The notes under the pieces are model-generated. The model was not told the origin of the DNA, did no database searches, and was given only the letters and a program-made list of their open reading frames with translations. 56,740 nt of DNA. It comes from Prochlorococcus sp. AG-347-L02 (lineage in GTDB: Bacteria; Cyanobacteriota; Cyanobacteriia; PCC-6307; Cyanobiaceae). Shown piece after piece: positions 56,098 to 56,740 of this stretch; the first letter of the stretch is position 1; every line of letters starts with the position of its first letter. The stretch covers positions 1-56,740 of the forward strand of contig QCCL01000010.1 of the NCBI GenBank assembly GCA_003281255.1. Reading direction: 5' to 3'. The translations under genes were made by a program, and so were the position numbers.

Positions 56098-56740
56098 TTA
56101 AGAATTATTGTCAATTCTTTTTGTTGCAGGGTTAATATCTTCAGAGACTTTTATAAGATCATTAGATTCAGAAACAGGAAAACGATTAATAGCTTTTAAT
56201 GCTAGCTTTGCTTTGCTTTTTAATTTATTACTAACACCAATACAGTATTGCACTTGAGAAAGGACATCAATTGATCTTCTAATAATCCGCACTACATCAC
56301 CTTCGTCTAATGAAGTATTAAAAACCAAATCTTTCCATTTTTTTCCTCTTGCCCATTCAGAAATAATTCCAGTCAACTCTGTTTCTAAATAGATAGGAAT
56401 TTCAATATTAAGCTTATTTTGTTGAGAAGCGACTAATTTTCTTAAACCATCTAATTCATTAAAAACATCTATTACCTTTAAAGAAGGCTTGAAATTACAC
56501 CAAAGATTAGGCCTCCTCACATCAACACATATAGCTTGAATAATTGCAACTAATTCAGGAGGATCTAAATCGTCCAAATAACCACTAACCAAAACAAGAC
56601 CAATCCATAATTCATTTTCACTTCTTATTGCACCAACTGTTTGTCCAACTTCTGTCAATTCCAAATCATTTAAACAACCAAAGTGATTCAAAATTTTAAT
56701 CAAATCGGTAAAAGTTCTCCAGTTATGATTTTCTTTATCC
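56098..56740 (-). CDS. DSHCT-type DEAD/DEAH RNA helicase, C-terminal part
   Basis: The frame is open to the window edge; the codons beyond the TTG at 56703 continue with DKENHNWRTFTDLIKIL, so the gene extends outside and this is its last about 214 codons. The region matches the DSHCT C-terminal domain of Ski2/Mtr4-like helicases: HFGCLNDLELTEVGQTVGAI, RSENELWIGLVLVSGYLDDL and DEGDVVRIIRRSIDVLSQV. Such enzymes unwind RNA for degradation or ribosome biogenesis. Convergent with fumC. Confidence 0.8.
   Translation of the reverse strand, partial: DKENHNWRTFTDLIKILNHFGCLNDLELTEVGQTVGAIRSENELWIGLVLVSGYLDDLDPPELVAIIQAICVDVRRPNLWCNFKPSLKVIDVFNELDGLRKLVASQQNKLNIEIPIYLETELTGIISEWARGKKWKDLVFNTSLDEGDVVRIIRRSIDVLSQVQYCIGVSNKLKSKAKLALKAINRFPVSESNDLIKVSEDINPATKRIDNNS

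Overview
The window is a piece of a Prochlorococcus chromosome, most likely from a high-light-adapted clade. The evidence is very high AT content, compact overlapping genes, and a cyanobacterial atp operon in the order atp1-B-E-F'-F-H-A-G with a separate atpD-atpC pair. It also carries cyanobacterium-specific families (PSRP-3/Ycf65, DUF1818, DUF2811, DUF3326, RpoZ) and PII lying next to a small conserved gene. No rRNA, tRNA, transposase, integrase or CRISPR array is visible.

Region 1 (1-6.1 kb and 12.3-18 kb) is accessory DNA. It holds many very short genes (18-70 codons), often ATGA-coupled or in paralogous pairs, mixed with decayed genes: a DoxX pseudogene, a small gene with an early stop, a frameshifted 30-codon gene and a truncated EVE-domain copy. 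Recurrent non-coding motifs precede several short genes. One of these motifs, a leader box followed by a hairpin and T-tract abutting an ATG, occurs three times.

Region 2 (6.2-12.2 kb, minus strand) is a seven-gene nitrogen operon resembling the cyanobacterial guanidine hydrolase locus. It encodes a Ni-dependent ureohydrolase (GdmH type), HypA-like and HypB-like nickel chaperones, a NMT1/TauA-type ABC transporter and, at its end, a Rieske oxygenase of unknown substrate. A consensus NtcA site with a plausible -10 sits before the binding-protein gene.

Region 3 (about 18.0-23.4 kb) looks like a small inserted cassette. Its left edge carries a 5' remnant of the EVE gene plus tandem 11-mers, and its right edge carries the same 11-mers plus the intact EVE gene. 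Inside is a leftward set of overlapping genes (Cas4/RecB-like PD-(D/E)XK nuclease, a possible OB-fold protein with a low-complexity linker, coiled-coil and tandem paralogous small proteins) divergent from a 364-codon unknown gene. Two palindromic operator-like sites lie between them.

Region 4 (23.9-56.7 kb) is core genome: rpoZ, an Hsp70-like gene, pyrR, gpmI-secG, groSL with a K-box upstream, atpD-atpC, PSRP-3, pepP, a CNNM/GTPase/nadD/nadE operon, DUF3326, a ferredoxin, the ATP synthase operon, ftsW-ccdA-ccs1, queF, glnB, tlyA, purB, fumC and the C-terminal end of a DSHCT helicase. These genes show no frameshifts, so the broken genes in regions 1 and 3 are unlikely to be sequencing errors.

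The strongest candidates for something undescribed are four. First is a GC-rich leader with pseudoknot potential before a 33-codon gene at 2.3-2.5 kb. Second is the repeated leader/hairpin/ATG element. Third is the repeat-bounded nuclease cassette. Fourth is the Rieske oxygenase at the end of the guanidine-type operon.
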